Below are positions 1 through 9,533 of a stretch of 64,000 nucleotides of DNA, piece by piece. The notes under the pieces are model-generated. The model ran no database searches. It was not told the origin of the DNA and saw only the letters and a list, made by a program, of their open reading frames with translations. The DNA comes from Massilia sp. H-1 (GTDB lineage: Bacteria; Pseudomonadota; Gammaproteobacteria; Burkholderiales; Burkholderiaceae_D), in assembly GCA_024703915.1 (NCBI GenBank), contig CP087969.1, positions 4,712,001-4,776,000 of the forward strand, read 5' to 3'. How positions within the stretch are numbered: the first letter of the stretch is position 1; the number at the start of each line of letters is the position of its first letter. The position numbers and the translations under genes were made by a program.

Positions 1-499
1 GCCGGACCAGATCAGGCCTCCGCCCACGCCCCACGCCAGCGCCTGCAGGTAGCGCACCAGCTGGAACGATTGCGTGTCGTTGAGCCAGATGGTGAACAGG
101 GCCACGAAAGCGATCAGCAGAATGCCCACCAGTCCCGGCGCCAGTCCTTCCCAGCCATGCCGCGTGCGGTCCAGCAGTTCCGGCGCGACCGCATATTCGG
201 CCCCGCGCACGCGCAATGTGGTGTGGCCGATGCGGATCTCGGTGTCGCCCGTCATGACCAGGCTCGGATAGCGCCAAGCCGCGGTGGATCACGCCGTTCT
301 TGGTGCCCAGGTCGCGCAGCACCAGTTCGCCGTCTTCGCGCGCTTCGATCAGTGCGTGCTGCGGCGCCGCGTAAGCATCGTCGATGATGAAGTCATTGTC
401 GTAGCCGCGTCCCAGCCGGATTGGCAGCGTATCGACCCGGTGCCGGTGCAATACGTCGCCGTTCCGGGCCAGCATTTCGATGAACCAGGGGCCGCTCAT
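1..499 (-). CDS. FHA-domain membrane protein (3' part outside window)
   Basis: The protein starts M-S-G-P-W-F-I-E-M. An FHA fold occupies about residues 20-95, with the phosphothreonine-recognition pattern L-G-R-G near residue 31 and D-L-G-T-K-N-G near residue 75. A hydrophobic stretch follows (about residues 125-150), so this is an FHA domain tethered to the inner membrane. The C-terminus lies beyond base 1. Its ATG overlaps the stop codon of the upstream protease gene (ATGA), so the two are translationally coupled and probably act together. The frame breaks once near 273-279, where GCCAAGC replaces GCCGGC. The FHA assignment is good; the partner protein and role are unknown. Confidence 0.75.
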   Translation of the reverse strand, partial: MSGPWFIEMLARNGDVLHRHRVDTLPIRLGRGYDNDFIIDDAYAAPQHALIEAREDGELVLRDLGTKNGVIHRGLALSEPGHDGRHRDPHRPHHIARARGRICGRAGTAGPHAAWLGRTGAGTGGHSADRFRGPVHHLAQRHAIVPAGALPAGAGVGRGRRPDLVR

Positions 500-1885
500 T
501 TCATGCCTCCGCGTCCCAGCGCTTCCAGGAAGGCGCGCGTGGTGCGCATGCCGTTCTCGTAGGAGACGCCCGCCACATCGAGCTGGCTTTGCAGGCTGGC
601 CTTGCTGTCGTCCGTGGTGGCTGTGAGCAGCGTGAAGTTATACAGCCCGGCGAACTTGCGATAGGCGCGCACGCAGCTGACCGAGCGCAGCGGCAGCGTT
701 TTGGTGCGCACGAAGGATTCGGTGCAGGTCGGCGCGGTCAGGTGCGAATCCTTGCTGTTGCCCAGATTGTCGGCCTTGAACAGGGTGCTCGACAAAACCG
801 CGAAGCGGACCGAGTCGAGCGCGGTGGTGCGCACATACTGGTGCGTCATCGATACGTGGCCGGTCTGCTGCGATTCCGAGACGAAGATGGCCGACTCCAT
901 CGCGCAGGCCATGGTGTCGGCCGTGAAGGTGGCCTGGGCCTTGACGTTGGAACGCCCCCAGCACCGCACCTGGTCCGATTCGCGCACCGGCACCATGTAT
1001 GGCCCCATGCTCTTGATGTCGAGTGGTTTGTCGAGCAAGCGGTCGATCATCGCCTTCTGGTGCGCCAGCAGCTGCTGGCCGATCAAGGGGTTGAAATCCT
1101 TGGGGGCGACCGGCTGCGAGGCCACCTTCCTGAGCAGTTCCTGCGCATAGCGAATCGGCACCAGGAAGCTGACCAGTTCTCCGTCGCGCCGCTTGGAGAC
1201 GTTGACCCCGGCCACCGCGCCTTCGCCGGTCACACTGGGACCGCCGCTCATGCCGGAATTGATCGGGCCCGTGAACATCAGCTGGTCGTAAAAACTGCGC
1301 GTGACCACGCCGTTGTACGAGCCTTCGGAAATGGCGAACCCCAGATCGAGCGGATTGCCGAGCGAGTAGAGATACTGGCCCTGGGTCAGCTTGGCCAGAT
1401 GTTCGGGAATGTCGAAAAAGCCGGTGCCCTTGCGGTTGACGCGCACCACGGCCAGGTCGTGCAGCACATCGACCGCGAGCAGTTCGACCGCGCCGCTCTT
1501 GCCGTCGGTGTCCAGGTATTCGCCCACATACACGTCGGGGTCGATCGCCATTTGCGACACCACGTGGTAGTTGGTCAGCACCAGATTGCTGTTGGCGACC
1601 ATGAAGCCCGAGCCGACCGACGACTGGCTGCGCCCGTTCTTGAGCAGCATGCGGATCTGCAGCAGGTCGGTTCTGGCGGCGGAATACAGTTTTTGCGCGG
1701 CGGTGGAGGGCGGCGGCAGCGCGGCGTTCTCTTCATCGGCGGCGGCCGGGACTGCGCAAGCAGCGCTGGCGGCGGCGGTGCAAGGGGTTTGGCGGGCTGG
1801 CTTTTGGGGGCGAGGCGGGCTGCGCCACCGCCGGGACGGCGGCACCGAGACAAGACAGGATCAGGGCAATCCGAACTAATTTCAT
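496..1885 (-). CDS. Secreted trypsin-like (S1 family) serine protease
   Basis: The start at 1885 encodes a signal peptide (M-K-L-V-R-I-A-L-I-L-S, ending A-V-A-Q) and a Pro/Ala-rich linker. The protease domain shows His in T-N-Y-H-V-V, Asp in L-H-D-L-A-V-V and nucleophile Ser in N-S-G-M-S-G-G-P, the complete S1 triad in DegP/HtrA-like context. I see no clear PDZ domain; the roughly 190-residue C-terminal part is unassigned. Export to the periplasm is expected. A homopolymer-type frameshift between 1790 and 1845 separates signal peptide from body. It is coupled to the FHA gene through a 4-bp overlap, which suggests a signalling or stress pair; this is inference. Confidence 0.8.
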
Positions 1886-1942
1886 GCAGTCTTTCACGAT
1901 AAGCTGGCAAGTCTTGCCTGTAGCTTACCGTATTTGCCGAAT

Positions 1943-2586
1943 TTACAGTTCACCGTCCTGTGCGACAGCCTCGGCCAGCGGTTTCATCATGTGGCCCATC
2001 TTGGCTTCCTTGGTATCAAGGTAGCCGGTATTGAAGGCATTGCGGTTGACCAGCAGCGGCACGCGCTCGCTGACCTTGATGCCAAGGTTCTCCATCGCAT
2101 CGATCTTGCGCGGGTTATTGGTCATCAGCTTGATCGATTTGATGCCGAACTGGGCGAACATCGGCTGGCACAGCTCGTAGTTGCGCGTCGGCATGGAAGC
2201 CGAGGGCCAGGTTGGCCTCGACCGTGTCGGCGCTTGGCTTCCTGCAGGCGATAGGCGCGGATCTTGTTGACCAGGCCGATGCCCCGGCCTTCCTGACGCA
2301 AATACAGCAGGATGCCGCGGCCTTCGTCGGCGATCTTCTTGAGCGCGCCTTCGAGCTGGGCGCCACAGTCGCAGCGTTGCGAAAAAAGCACGTCGCCGGT
2401 CAGACATTCGGAATGCACGCGCGCCAGCACCGGCTCGCCATTGCCGATGTCGCCCAGCGTCATGGCCAGGTGTTCCTTGCCTGTGGTGTGTTCGACAAAG
2501 GCGTGCAGCGTGAACTGGGCCCAGGGGGTGGGCAGCAGGCACGAGGTGGTGTAATCCAATAGTTCTTCTTTTGTTGCGGACGGCAT
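1943..2586 (-). CDS. ribA: GTP cyclohydrolase II
   Basis: Opens the imidazole ring of GTP to give 2,5-diamino-6-ribosylamino-4-pyrimidinone phosphate, the first step of riboflavin synthesis. The zinc-binding pattern H-S-E-C-L-T-G-D-V then Q-R-C-D-C-G-A-Q is intact, as are [11 protein letters not shown] and the C-terminal M-T-N-N-P-R-K. Restored length is about 213 residues, normal for stand-alone RibA without a DHBP synthase domain. I chose the ATG at 2586 over an upstream TTG because the family usually begins close to the L-L-D-Y segment. A GCTTGGC string at 2232-2238 in place of GCCGGC, plus a second slip just after it, breaks the frame. Confidence 0.93.
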
Positions 2587-2628
2587 GGCTGTGTACTCAA
2601 ACAATTGCTGTAGCCGCAAGTGTAGCGG

Positions 2629-2656
2629 AAAACCCGGCCCCCCGTTGGGGACCGGG
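2629..2656 (-). terminator. Rho-independent terminator downstream of pirin gene
   Basis: On the minus strand a GC-rich stem (CCCGG-CCCC pairing with GGGG-CCGGG around a short AAC loop, with a small bulge) is followed by TTTT. It lies 12 bases past the pirin stop codon and before ribA, so it would separate the two transcripts. Confidence 0.6.
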
Positions 2657-2668
2657 CTCTAATAGCAC

Positions 2669-3370
2669 CTAGTATGGCAGGTCGAAGACCAGGACTTCGG
2701 CCGCTTCGGCCTGCTCCAGGCGCACCCCCGGCTCGCCCGTGATCTTGAGCGCGTCGCCACCGGTCAGGGCCTTGCCGTTGACCGTGACATGGCCACGGAT
2801 CACGTGCACATAGCCGGTGCAGTCGGCGGCCAGGGTGTGCTCGGCCTGGTGCCCGGTGTTCAGGATGGCCGCATAGATCGCGGCATCCTGGTGCACCGTC
2901 ACCGAACCGTCGCGCCCGTCGCTGGAAGCGATCAGGCGCAATTGCCCCAGCTTGGTTTCCGGCGCGAAGTGTTTTTCTTCATAGCTGGGCGCAATGCCTT
3001 TGACGCCGGGCTGGATCCAGATCTGCAGAAAATGCACTTGCTCCGTCTGCGAACCATTGAACTCGCTGTGGCGCACGCCGGTGCCCGCGCTCATGCGCTG
3101 CACGTCGCCGTAGTGCAGCACCGAGCCGGTGCCGATGCTGTCCTTGTGTTCCAGCGCGCCTTCGAGCACATACGAGATGATCTCCATGTCGCGGTGGCCG
3201 TGGGTACCGAAACCCTGGCCCGGGGCAACCTTGTCTTCATTGATCACCAGCAGCGGGCCGAAGCCGACATGGCGGGGATCGTGATATTCGCCGAACGAAA
3301 ATGTATGCTTCGATTGCAACCAGCCATGGTTCGCATTGCCGCGTTCTTCACTTTTCCTGATTTCCAGCAT
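2669..3370 (-). CDS. Pirin family protein (bicupin)
   Basis: The reading frame is intact, 233 residues, starting M-L-E-I-R-K-S-E-E-R with AAGGAG about six bases upstream. The N-terminal cupin has the pirin signature H-D-P-R-H-V-G-F-G-P-L and metal ligands in G-T-H-G-H-R-D-M-E-I-I and R-H-S-E-F-N. The shorter second cupin ends A-E-V-L-V-F-D-L-P-Y. Some bacterial pirins act as quercetin 2,3-dioxygenases (YhaK/YhhW type); the substrate here is not known. It is divergent from the LysR gene at 3498, the usual arrangement for a regulator and its target. Confidence 0.92.
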   Translation of the reverse strand: MLEIRKSEERGNANHGWLQSKHTFSFGEYHDPRHVGFGPLLVINEDKVAPGQGFGTHGHRDMEIISYVLEGALEHKDSIGTGSVLHYGDVQRMSAGTGVRHSEFNGSQTEQVHFLQIWIQPGVKGIAPSYEEKHFAPETKLGQLRLIASSDGRDGSVTVHQDAAIYAAILNTGHQAEHTLAADCTGYVHVIRGHVTVNGKALTGGDALKITGEPGVRLEQAEAAEVLVFDLPY

Positions 3371-3497
3371 GACTTGCTCCTTGTTGGTATTTATGTGCAA
3401 TAATTTCGAATCAAACTTGATGCGATGGAGCTAGTATAAGCTTGCACGAATCGTTTGAAAAACGGAAAATCTTGTCATCTATGATCGAATAATTCGA
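3371..3497. promoter_or_regulatory. Divergent pirin / LysR promoter region with TTCGAA-type palindromes
   Basis: A 127-bp divergent spacer. A 13-base near-perfect palindrome (TCGAAT-A-ATTCGA, 3485-3497) abuts the LysR start codon, and a second TTCGAA core lies at 3405-3410 on the pirin side. TATACT on the minus strand at 3433-3438 is a plausible pirin -10 element. The layout fits a LysR protein repressing itself and controlling pirin. The sites are visible; the regulator assignment is inference. Confidence 0.45.
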
Positions 3498-4432
3498 ATG
3501 CTTAGACTCAGCCTGGAAGCACTGCAAATCATCGATGCCATCGACCGCCGGGGTTCCTTCTCCAAGGCCGGGCAGGAATTGCACCGCGTGCCGTCGACCA
3601 TTTCCTATATGGTCGGCAAGCTCGAAGACGACCTCTCGGTCCAGGTATTTGAACGCAACGGTCCGCGCGTGGTGCTCACAGCCTACCGGGCGCGAACTGC
3701 TCAAGGAGGGCCGCTTCCTGCTCAAGGCGGCGCAAGACCTTGAACACCGGGTCCGGCGCGTGGCGTCGGGCTGGGAAACCGAGCTGGCCATCGGCATGGA
3801 TTCCATGTTCTCGGTCGCTGCGCTGCAGGACGACATGCGCGACTTTTACGCGATTGCCCAGCAAACCCGCCTGCGCGTGGTGCAGGAAACCCTGTCCGGT
3901 CCGTGGGAAGCCTTGCTCGACCACCGCGTGGATCTGCTGGTCGGCGTGGTAAGATGACGGTCCAGTAGGCGGCGGCTACGTGACGCGCCCCATGGGCGAG
4001 ATGGACTTCTTGTTCACCGTTGCGCCCGGGCATCCCCTGGCCATCCTGCCCGATCCGCTTGGCCGTGCCCAGCTGCAGCACCACCGCGCGGTGGTGGTGG
4101 CCGATTCGGCGCGCAACATGCCGCCGCGCACGGTCGGATTGCTGTTCGGCCAGGATACGCTCAGCGTGCCGACCATGCAGGCCAAGCTCGACTTGCAGGT
4201 GGCCGGTCTGGGCTTCGGTTTTCTGCCGGAATCGTGCGCCCGGCGCGCGATCGACGCCGGTTTGCTGGTGGAAAAGCAGGTCGAAGAAAAGCGCGCGACC
4301 GAGTCGTTCTGCCTCGCCTGGCGCACAGGGGAAGAGGGCGCGGCCCTCAAATGGTGGCGCGAACGGATGCAGCAGCCCGGTGTCCTGGCAAGGATGTGCA
4401 AGCACATGCCGGTGGCAAGTTTGCATGACTGA
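3498..4432 (+). CDS. LysR family transcriptional regulator
   Basis: Starts M-L-R-L-S-L-E-A-L-Q-I-I-D-A-I. The winged helix-turn-helix covers about residues 1-60 (R-R-G-S-F-S-K-A-G-Q-E-L then S-T-I-S-Y-M-V-G-K-L-E), followed by a type 2 periplasmic-binding-like sensor domain ending G-F-G-F-L-P-E-S. Restored length is about 310 residues, normal for the family. Two frame slips are present: near 3683, just after the DNA-binding domain, and near 3945-3960 inside the sensor. It is divergent from pirin, its likely target. No ligand can be inferred. Confidence 0.85.
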
Positions 4433-4532
4433 CAAGAGGCGCTGAAAAAGCCTGCGAAGTGGCACTTTAGCGTTGGTAAAATCCAATCTTTTCAGAGTAA
4501 CATAGGGCAATAGGGATCCCTTTCGAGAAAAA

Positions 4533-5610
4533 ATGACGCCAACTTCGAGTTCCCCACCGCTGGTCGTATTTCGCGTACTGGCCGATCACAGCGGCAGGCC
4601 TAAGCAGGCTTGCTGATTGACGTCGGCCCTGGTGACGCGGAACAGTTGATGCCCTTGTCGGGAACCGAAGATTTCAGCGCGCTCAGCGATGAAGTCGCCG
4701 CGTATTATCGCGACGGCCTCGATGCACCGCTGGCCGAAGCGCTGGAACTGGCTTAGGCTGGAAAAACTTGAACCCGGCGCTGCTGCTGCGAAAAACGAAA
4801 AGCTCGATCAAGCCACAGTTCCCGACAGCGACGTCCTGATCGAAGGCGACTGGTGCATGGCGGCCCCGCCCAAGCTCACCGGCGCCCAGGCCGCTTCGCG
4901 CGCTGGCGTTGCAGCTGGCCGCGCTGATCGCGTCCGACGCCCACACGCACGACATCGAAGCGCTGCTGCGCAAGGACCCGACCCTGTCCTACCATCTGCT
5001 GCGGCTGGTGAATACGCTCGGCATGGGCGTGGGCCGCAAGATCACCAGTTTCTCGCAAGCGATCCTGATACTCGGCCGCCAGCAATTGCGACGCTGGGTC
5101 AATCTGATGCTATTCGCCGCGCGCGAAGGCGATCCCCGTTCCGCGATGCTGCTGGCCCGCGTGGCCGTGCGCGGCCGCCTGCTCGAGCAGCTGGTCAAGG
5201 CACGCGGTCGCGACAAGCCTGCCCAGGATCAGGCTTTTATCGCTTCAAGCATGTTTTCCCTGCTTGGCGTGCTGTTCGGCATGCCGTTGCCCGAGGTGCT
5301 CAAGCCGCTTTCCATGAGTGAAGAAGTCAGCAACGCCGTGCTCGACTACAAGGGCGAGCTGGGCGACCTGCTGCGCCTGTGCGAGGCGGTCGAGCTCGGT
5401 GATTTCGACTATCTTGCCGCGCGCCTGTCCGTGCTCGATATCGACGAAGCCTCCTTCGACGATGCCCTGGTCGAAGCGAACCGCTGGATGCTGGGCGCCC
5501 TGCGTGGCAGCCAGAGCAGCAGCGCGCTGACTGTTTTACCTCAATTAAATCGCCACGTTTTCGCGCATGATTGCCTGCTTGTCGAATCAGCAGGGAGGGC
5601 GCATCCGTGA
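4533..5610 (+). CDS. HDOD-domain signalling protein
   Basis: The C-terminal two thirds match an HDOD domain: an H-T-H-D-I-E-A-L-L-R-K-D-P-T-L segment, L-L-R-L-V-N-T, G-R-K-I-T-S-F-S-Q-A-I-L-I-L-G and R-R-W-V-N-L-M-L-F-A. The roughly 110-residue N-terminus (V-V-F-R-V-L-A-D-H-S-G-R) has no catalytic signature I recognise; it may be a degenerate EAL-like module as in YuxH-type proteins. Frame breaks: GCCTAAGC at 4598, GCTTAG near 4752, and a lost CG in a GCGCGC run near 4900. The stop overlaps the next gene's GTG by 4 bases. HDOD proteins usually signal through protein contacts; the output here is unknown. Confidence 0.75.
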
Positions 5611-6156
5611 GTACGTTGCCGCAGGTCAGTGTCATCATGCCGACATCCGGTCCACGCCATCGCATCCGGCGCGCGCTTGACAGTCTGGCCGCCCAGTCGC
5701 TGCCGGACTGGGAATTGCTCATCATCGACGATGGATCCCGCGGCGCTACGGCGCTGCCGCTTGTTTCCGACGATCCGCGCATCCGCTGCGTGCGCCTGCC
5801 AGCAAGCCTGGGCCTGGGCCATGCGCTCAACAGCCTACCTGGAACGCGCACGCGCGCCGCTGCTGGCCTATCTTCCGCAGGACGGCGTGTTCTTCAACGA
5901 TCACTTGCGCGACCTGGCCGACTGCCTCGCGGCCAGTCCGGCTGCGGTGCTCGCGTTTTCCGGCATGCGCCACTGGCAGGCACCGGGATGCATGCTGCAG
6001 CTGGTGCAGTGCATGCACCGCTGCACGCCGCTGCGCTGGCGCACGCGCGCCGAGACCGTGTCCGACGACCTGGAAGACCTGTTCTGGGAACGCCTGCGCT
6101 ACGGCGGCGCGTTCGAGTACAGCGGCGCCGTGTCCTGCGAGCGGGACGGGCAATGA
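5607..6156 (+). CDS. Short family 2 glycosyltransferase-like protein
   Basis: The start is a GTG at 5607 overlapping the HDOD stop (GTGA). The N-terminus reads V-S-V-I-M-P-T and then R-A-L-D-S-L-A-A-Q-S-L-P-D-W-E-L-L-I-I-D-D-G-S, the nucleotide-sugar binding start of the GT-A fold. At about 180 residues it is much shorter than usual family 2 enzymes, and I do not see a clear DxD or catalytic base, so it may be inactive or act with a partner. One frame slip lies near 5832-5836. Product coupling with HDOD and the small downstream ORF suggests a signalling or surface-polysaccharide role; this is inference. Confidence 0.65.
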
Positions 6157-6353
6157 AGCGCTTGCGCTGCTCGATTGTCATCCGGCGCCATGACCGGCGC
6201 TCACGGCGCGACATTGCAGGCAAGGTGGCGGTGGGGCTGGTGTCGCTCGATACGCTGGGCGTCGAAGTGGCGACCTGGTACCTGCTGTCGCACGGGGTGT
6301 CGCTGGACACCATCCTGCGCGTGATGACCATGCCGCACCGGCGCCGCAGCTAG
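6153..6353 (+). CDS. Small basic protein, unrecognised
   Basis: A 66-residue ORF whose ATG overlaps the previous stop (ATGA). It begins M-K-R-L-R-C-S-I-V-I-R-R-H-D-R-R and ends with a second basic patch. The middle (G-L-V-S-L-D-T-L-G-V-E-V-A-T-W-Y-L-L-S-H-G-V-S-L-D-T-I-L-R-V-M) looks like a short amphipathic or helix-turn-helix-like segment. The coupling argues that it is translated. I do not recognise the family. Confidence 0.5.
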   Translation: MKRLRCSIVIRRHDRRSRRDIAGKVAVGLVSLDTLGVEVATWYLLSHGVSLDTILRVMTMPHRRRS

Positions 6354-6360
6354 CGCGGTG

Positions 6361-7228
6361 TCAGCGCTGCGGCGGCAGCGCCCATTTCAGGCCGCGCGTC
6401 ATGATCAGCGGCGCGACGGACAAATGGTCTTCGTCCGGCAGTACTTTCGATTCCATGCGCAGGCCGGGATAGCGGCGCGCCGCCAGCGTGGTCTTGAAAC
6501 GCTGGAGGTCACCGACCATGTCGTCATCGTCCTTGCCGGTTTCCAGTCCGCCGACAGCGAAGAAGACGTTCGCCTTTAAGTCCTTGTGGCCGATGGCGTA
6601 GCTTTTCTCGCGGGCGAACATCACGTTTTCGCCGAACCAGAACGAGGGACTCCCCAAGATGTAGTGGCTGAACATGGACGGCTCGGTGAACAGGATGTGC
6701 AGGCCAAGCAGGCTGCCGTAGGAATGGCCGTTGAAGACCTTGCGGTTCATGTCGGCGCGGTAGTGCTGCGCCACCAGCGGGAACACCTCATTGGCGATGA
6801 AGCGGCGGTAGCCTTCGGCTTCGCCAAAGGCGGGCGAACGGCCCGGCATGTCGGACTTCAGTCCCGTTTGCGCCGACGGGGCGGGCGTGTAGTCGCGGCG
6901 GCGGCTGTATTCCGGCGTGTCGCCCTTTGCGTACGAGAGGCCGATCAAAATGAATTCCTCCAGCCCGCGCCCATGCGCTGACGCGCGCCGCCAGCGCACG
7001 TCCGACCGGGAAGGCGTAATTGGCGTCGGCGACAAACACGACCGGATAGCGCCTGGTGGACGTCTTGTACGACTCGGGCAGACTGACGAAAATTTCGTAG
7101 TCGCGCTTGAGATCTTTGGACGTGAGGCTCAGGACTTCGGTATTGGTCAGCGCGTACAGCGCGGCTGCCTGAGCGAAAGCGGCGGCCGATGCCATCGCCA
7201 GGACCAAGGCGCAAAAAAGTTTTTTCAA
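6361..7228 (-). CDS. Exported alpha/beta hydrolase (esterase of the siderophore-esterase type)
   Basis: The likely start is a TTG at 7228 giving K-K-L-F-C-A-L-V-L-A-M and a signal peptide ending A-F-A-Q-A. The body resembles COG2819/IroE-like serine esterases: R-Y-P-V-V-F-V-A-D-A-N-Y near the N-terminus, nucleophile elbow G-H-S-Y-G-S, and catalytic His in D-E-D-H-L-S. Restored length is about 288 residues, normal. One frame slip lies near 6975. The substrate cannot be told from sequence; ferric-siderophore or simple ester hydrolysis are both possible. It is divergent from the CPBP gene. Confidence 0.75.
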
Positions 7229-7295
7229 GAAGGCGGTTCCGGTGTTAGTGTGGTCGCATTATTGCTCAAAAAATCACAATTCACAAAGGACGCCG

Positions 7296-8009
7296 ATGCC
7301 CGAACTGCTGTTTGCCGCCTACCTTGTCCTGGTCTTCCCCTTGCAGCAGTTATGGCGCAGTCTCAAACCGAATCAGCCAGACCGCGCCGCCGAACCCAAG
7401 CTGCCGCGCTACTTCCGCACGATCCGCGGCATCGCCGTGATGCTGGCGGTGATGGTGCTGCTGCTCTGGCACTCGGGCCGCACTGCGGCCGACGTCGGTC
7501 TCGATATGCCGGTGTCTGTGTATGGCGAATGGGGACTCGTCTTGTGCGCGGCGATCATGCTGACGAGCTTCGTCTTTTCAGTAGCACCGCAGCCTTCAAG
7601 GGCGAGGACGGCGCCAAATTTGCAGGCCAAGATCGAAGCGGTCGACAGCATCCCCCGCGCCGCGCGAGCTTGCTTAGCTTCCCTGTTAATGAGTTTGTTT
7701 ATCGGGGTCGGATGGGAGCTGCTGTATCGCGGCTTCCTGATGCTGGTGCTGCCCGGCGTCCTCGGCACGGTGGGCGCGATTCTCGCCACGTCCATTGCCT
7801 ATGGTGTCTCGCACGGCTACAAGAACCGCGGCCAGTTCGTGGGCAGCATCATCTCGGCCTTCCTGTTCACGATGGGCTATGTGCTCTCGCACAGCCTGTG
7901 GTGGCTGATCGTTCTGCACCTGCTGGCGCCGGTGTACATGGGGATCATGGGATACCGCGTCCTGAAAGCCGCCTACAAGCTGACACCTAGCGTGGCCGCA
8001 GTGGATTGA
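7296..8009 (+). CDS. CPBP (Abi) family intramembrane metalloprotease
   Basis: The start at 7296 follows AAAGGA. The frame is intact, 237 residues, with about six hydrophobic segments. The conserved CPBP core is recognisable: motif 1 reads W-E-L-L-Y-R-G-F, where E-E-x-x-x-R is usual, so the first Glu is replaced by Trp. Motif 2 is A-Y-G-V-S-H-G-Y and motif 3 is L-I-V-L-H-L-L-A-P. Loss of one motif-1 Glu may reduce or alter protease activity. Family members process prenylated proteins in eukaryotes and serve varied roles in bacteria. The 3' end overlaps the convergent gene at 7987. Confidence 0.75.
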   Translation: MPELLFAAYLVLVFPLQQLWRSLKPNQPDRAAEPKLPRYFRTIRGIAVMLAVMVLLLWHSGRTAADVGLDMPVSVYGEWGLVLCAAIMLTSFVFSVAPQPSRARTAPNLQAKIEAVDSIPRAARACLASLLMSLFIGVGWELLYRGFLMLVLPGVLGTVGAILATSIAYGVSHGYKNRGQFVGSIISAFLFTMGYVLSHSLWWLIVLHLLAPVYMGIMGYRVLKAAYKLTPSVAAVD

Positions 8010-8199
8010 GCAGGGCGCGCAGGTCGTTGTGATCGAGTTCGTACATGATGGCCAGCAGTTCGCCGAGCTCACCGCGCGGGAAGCCTTCGCGCGAGAACCA
8101 GGCGAGGTAATGGCCGGGCAGGTCGGCGATGACGCGGCCCTTGTATTTCCCGTAAGGCATTTCACGGGTCAGCAGCAGTTGTAGATGTTCGGGCTTCAT
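7987..8199 (-). CDS. DUF3820 family protein
   Basis: An intact 70-residue protein: M-K-P-E-H-L-Q-L-L, then the DUF3820 core M-P-Y-G-K-Y-K-G-R-V-I-A-D-L-P and Y-L-A-W-F. Database records call the family 'putative quorum-sensing-regulated virulence factor', but its biochemical role is not established. The fold is predicted to be nuclease-like. It overlaps the 3' end of the CPBP gene on the other strand by 23 bases. Confidence 0.8.
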   Translation of the reverse strand: MKPEHLQLLLTREMPYGKYKGRVIADLPGHYLAWFSREGFPRGELGELLAIMYELDHNDLRALLNPLRPR

Positions 8200-8343
8200 G
8201 GGCCGACACTGTAGCGCAAAAAATTGTAAGCCATGTCACGCGACCGATGCGGACCTGGCGGCCGCCCCGGTCGTGTTCCTCAACGGCCGCGACGACCAGT
8301 GGGATGCCCCACCCGCCGAAACGCGGCACCTTTGACGCCTGCG

Positions 8344-9376
8344 CTACGTGCGCTTTGACCTCCCGCGCGCTGGCGGCCCGCATCAGCACCTTCCACTTGC
8401 CACGTTCGGCGATCCGCTCAAGCGCCGTCTGCTGTCCGCGCCGTGCTTCGCGCAGCAGCTTGTGGTAGTTGCGGATGCGGTCCGGATCGACCGCGCCGCG
8501 CACGGCGCATCCGGGTTCTTCGCCATGGCTGCAGTCGTGGAACTGGCAGCTGGCTGCCAGCGCCTCGATGTCGTCGAAGGTGGCCGCCAATGCATCGCCG
8601 CCCACATCGGGCTGCAGGCTGCGCAGGCCGGGCGTATCGATGATGCAGGCGCCGCCCGGGCACAGGTGGAGCGAACGCGCGGTGGTCGTGTGGCGGCCCC
8701 GGTTGTCGCCATCGCGCACGCCGCCGGTGGCCTGGTCGCTGCCGGTCAGGGTATTGGTCAGCGTGGATTTGCTTAGCGCCGGAAGAGCCCAGCAAGATCA
8801 ACGTCTGGCCCGGCGCCAGCCAGGGCGCGAGCAGGTCCGCCGCCTGCGCCTGCAGGCCGTTGACCGCCACCACCGGAATCGTGCTCGGAAGGCGCTGGCG
8901 CAGCGCTTCCAGCCGGTCTTCCACGTCGGCGCCGATGTCGGCCTTGGTAAGTACCACCACCGGCGCCACGCCAACACTGACTGCACCAGTGCCAGATAGC
9001 GTTCCAGCCGACGCGGGGTTGAAGTCGTGGTCCAGTCCCATGACCAGCAGCGCCGTGTCGATATTGCTGGCGATGGCCTGGCGCCTAGCCTTCATGGCTG
9101 CGGCGCGCCAGGTGGGTTACGGGCGGCACGCGCGCGGCGACGCGGCCGTCGTGCACCAGCACCCAGTCGCCGGTGGCCAGGTGCTCCAGGTCGGCTTAGC
9201 AGGGTACGCGCACCGCTTTGCGTGGCGCCGTCGTGGACGGTGACGCGGTCGCGGTGGACTTCCGTCACGCGCGCCAGGCGTGCGTCGTCGGGGATGTGTT
9301 CGAGTGTGTGAAGCTGACCAGCGATGGTCTGGGTGAAGCCGATGGTGCGCAGTAGTGCGAAATCGATGTCGATCAT
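8344..9376 (-). CDS. rsgA: Ribosome small subunit-dependent GTPase A
   Basis: A circularly permuted GTPase that checks late 30S maturation. In order: N-terminal OB fold (R-T-I-G-F-T-Q-T, A-T-G-D-W-V-L-V), G4 motif L-T-K-A-D-I-G, P-loop G-S-S-G-A-G-K-S-T once repaired, R-G-R-H-T-T-T-A-R (switch I), G3 D-T-P-G-L-R, and the zinc motif C-x5-C-S-H-x5-C (C-Q-F-H-D-C-S-H-G-E-E-P-G-C). Breaks: GCTTAGC at 9194 and 8771 (inside the P-loop), two slips between 8960 and 9020, and a lost CG near 8376. The last repair puts the stop at 8344-8346. Restored length is about 340 residues, normal for the family. Confidence 0.92.
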
Positions 9377-9533
9377 GATGGAGTGTGTTCCCGGATTCGT
9401 GATGCTCGCGCCATGCACGAGCAGAAGCCGCACAGCAGCAGCGCAGGCAAAAAGAAAACGGAGGTCGGCGCGCGATCAGTCGCGCATCAACACAGGCTCG
9501 ATCAGTCGGTGAAGGGCAGGCGTTGAGACGGAA

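Noticed and set aside
589-1902. A 437-codon plus-strand ORF opposite the S1 protease.
   Set aside because: The minus-strand frame has the full catalytic triad; the plus frame is an antisense shadow.
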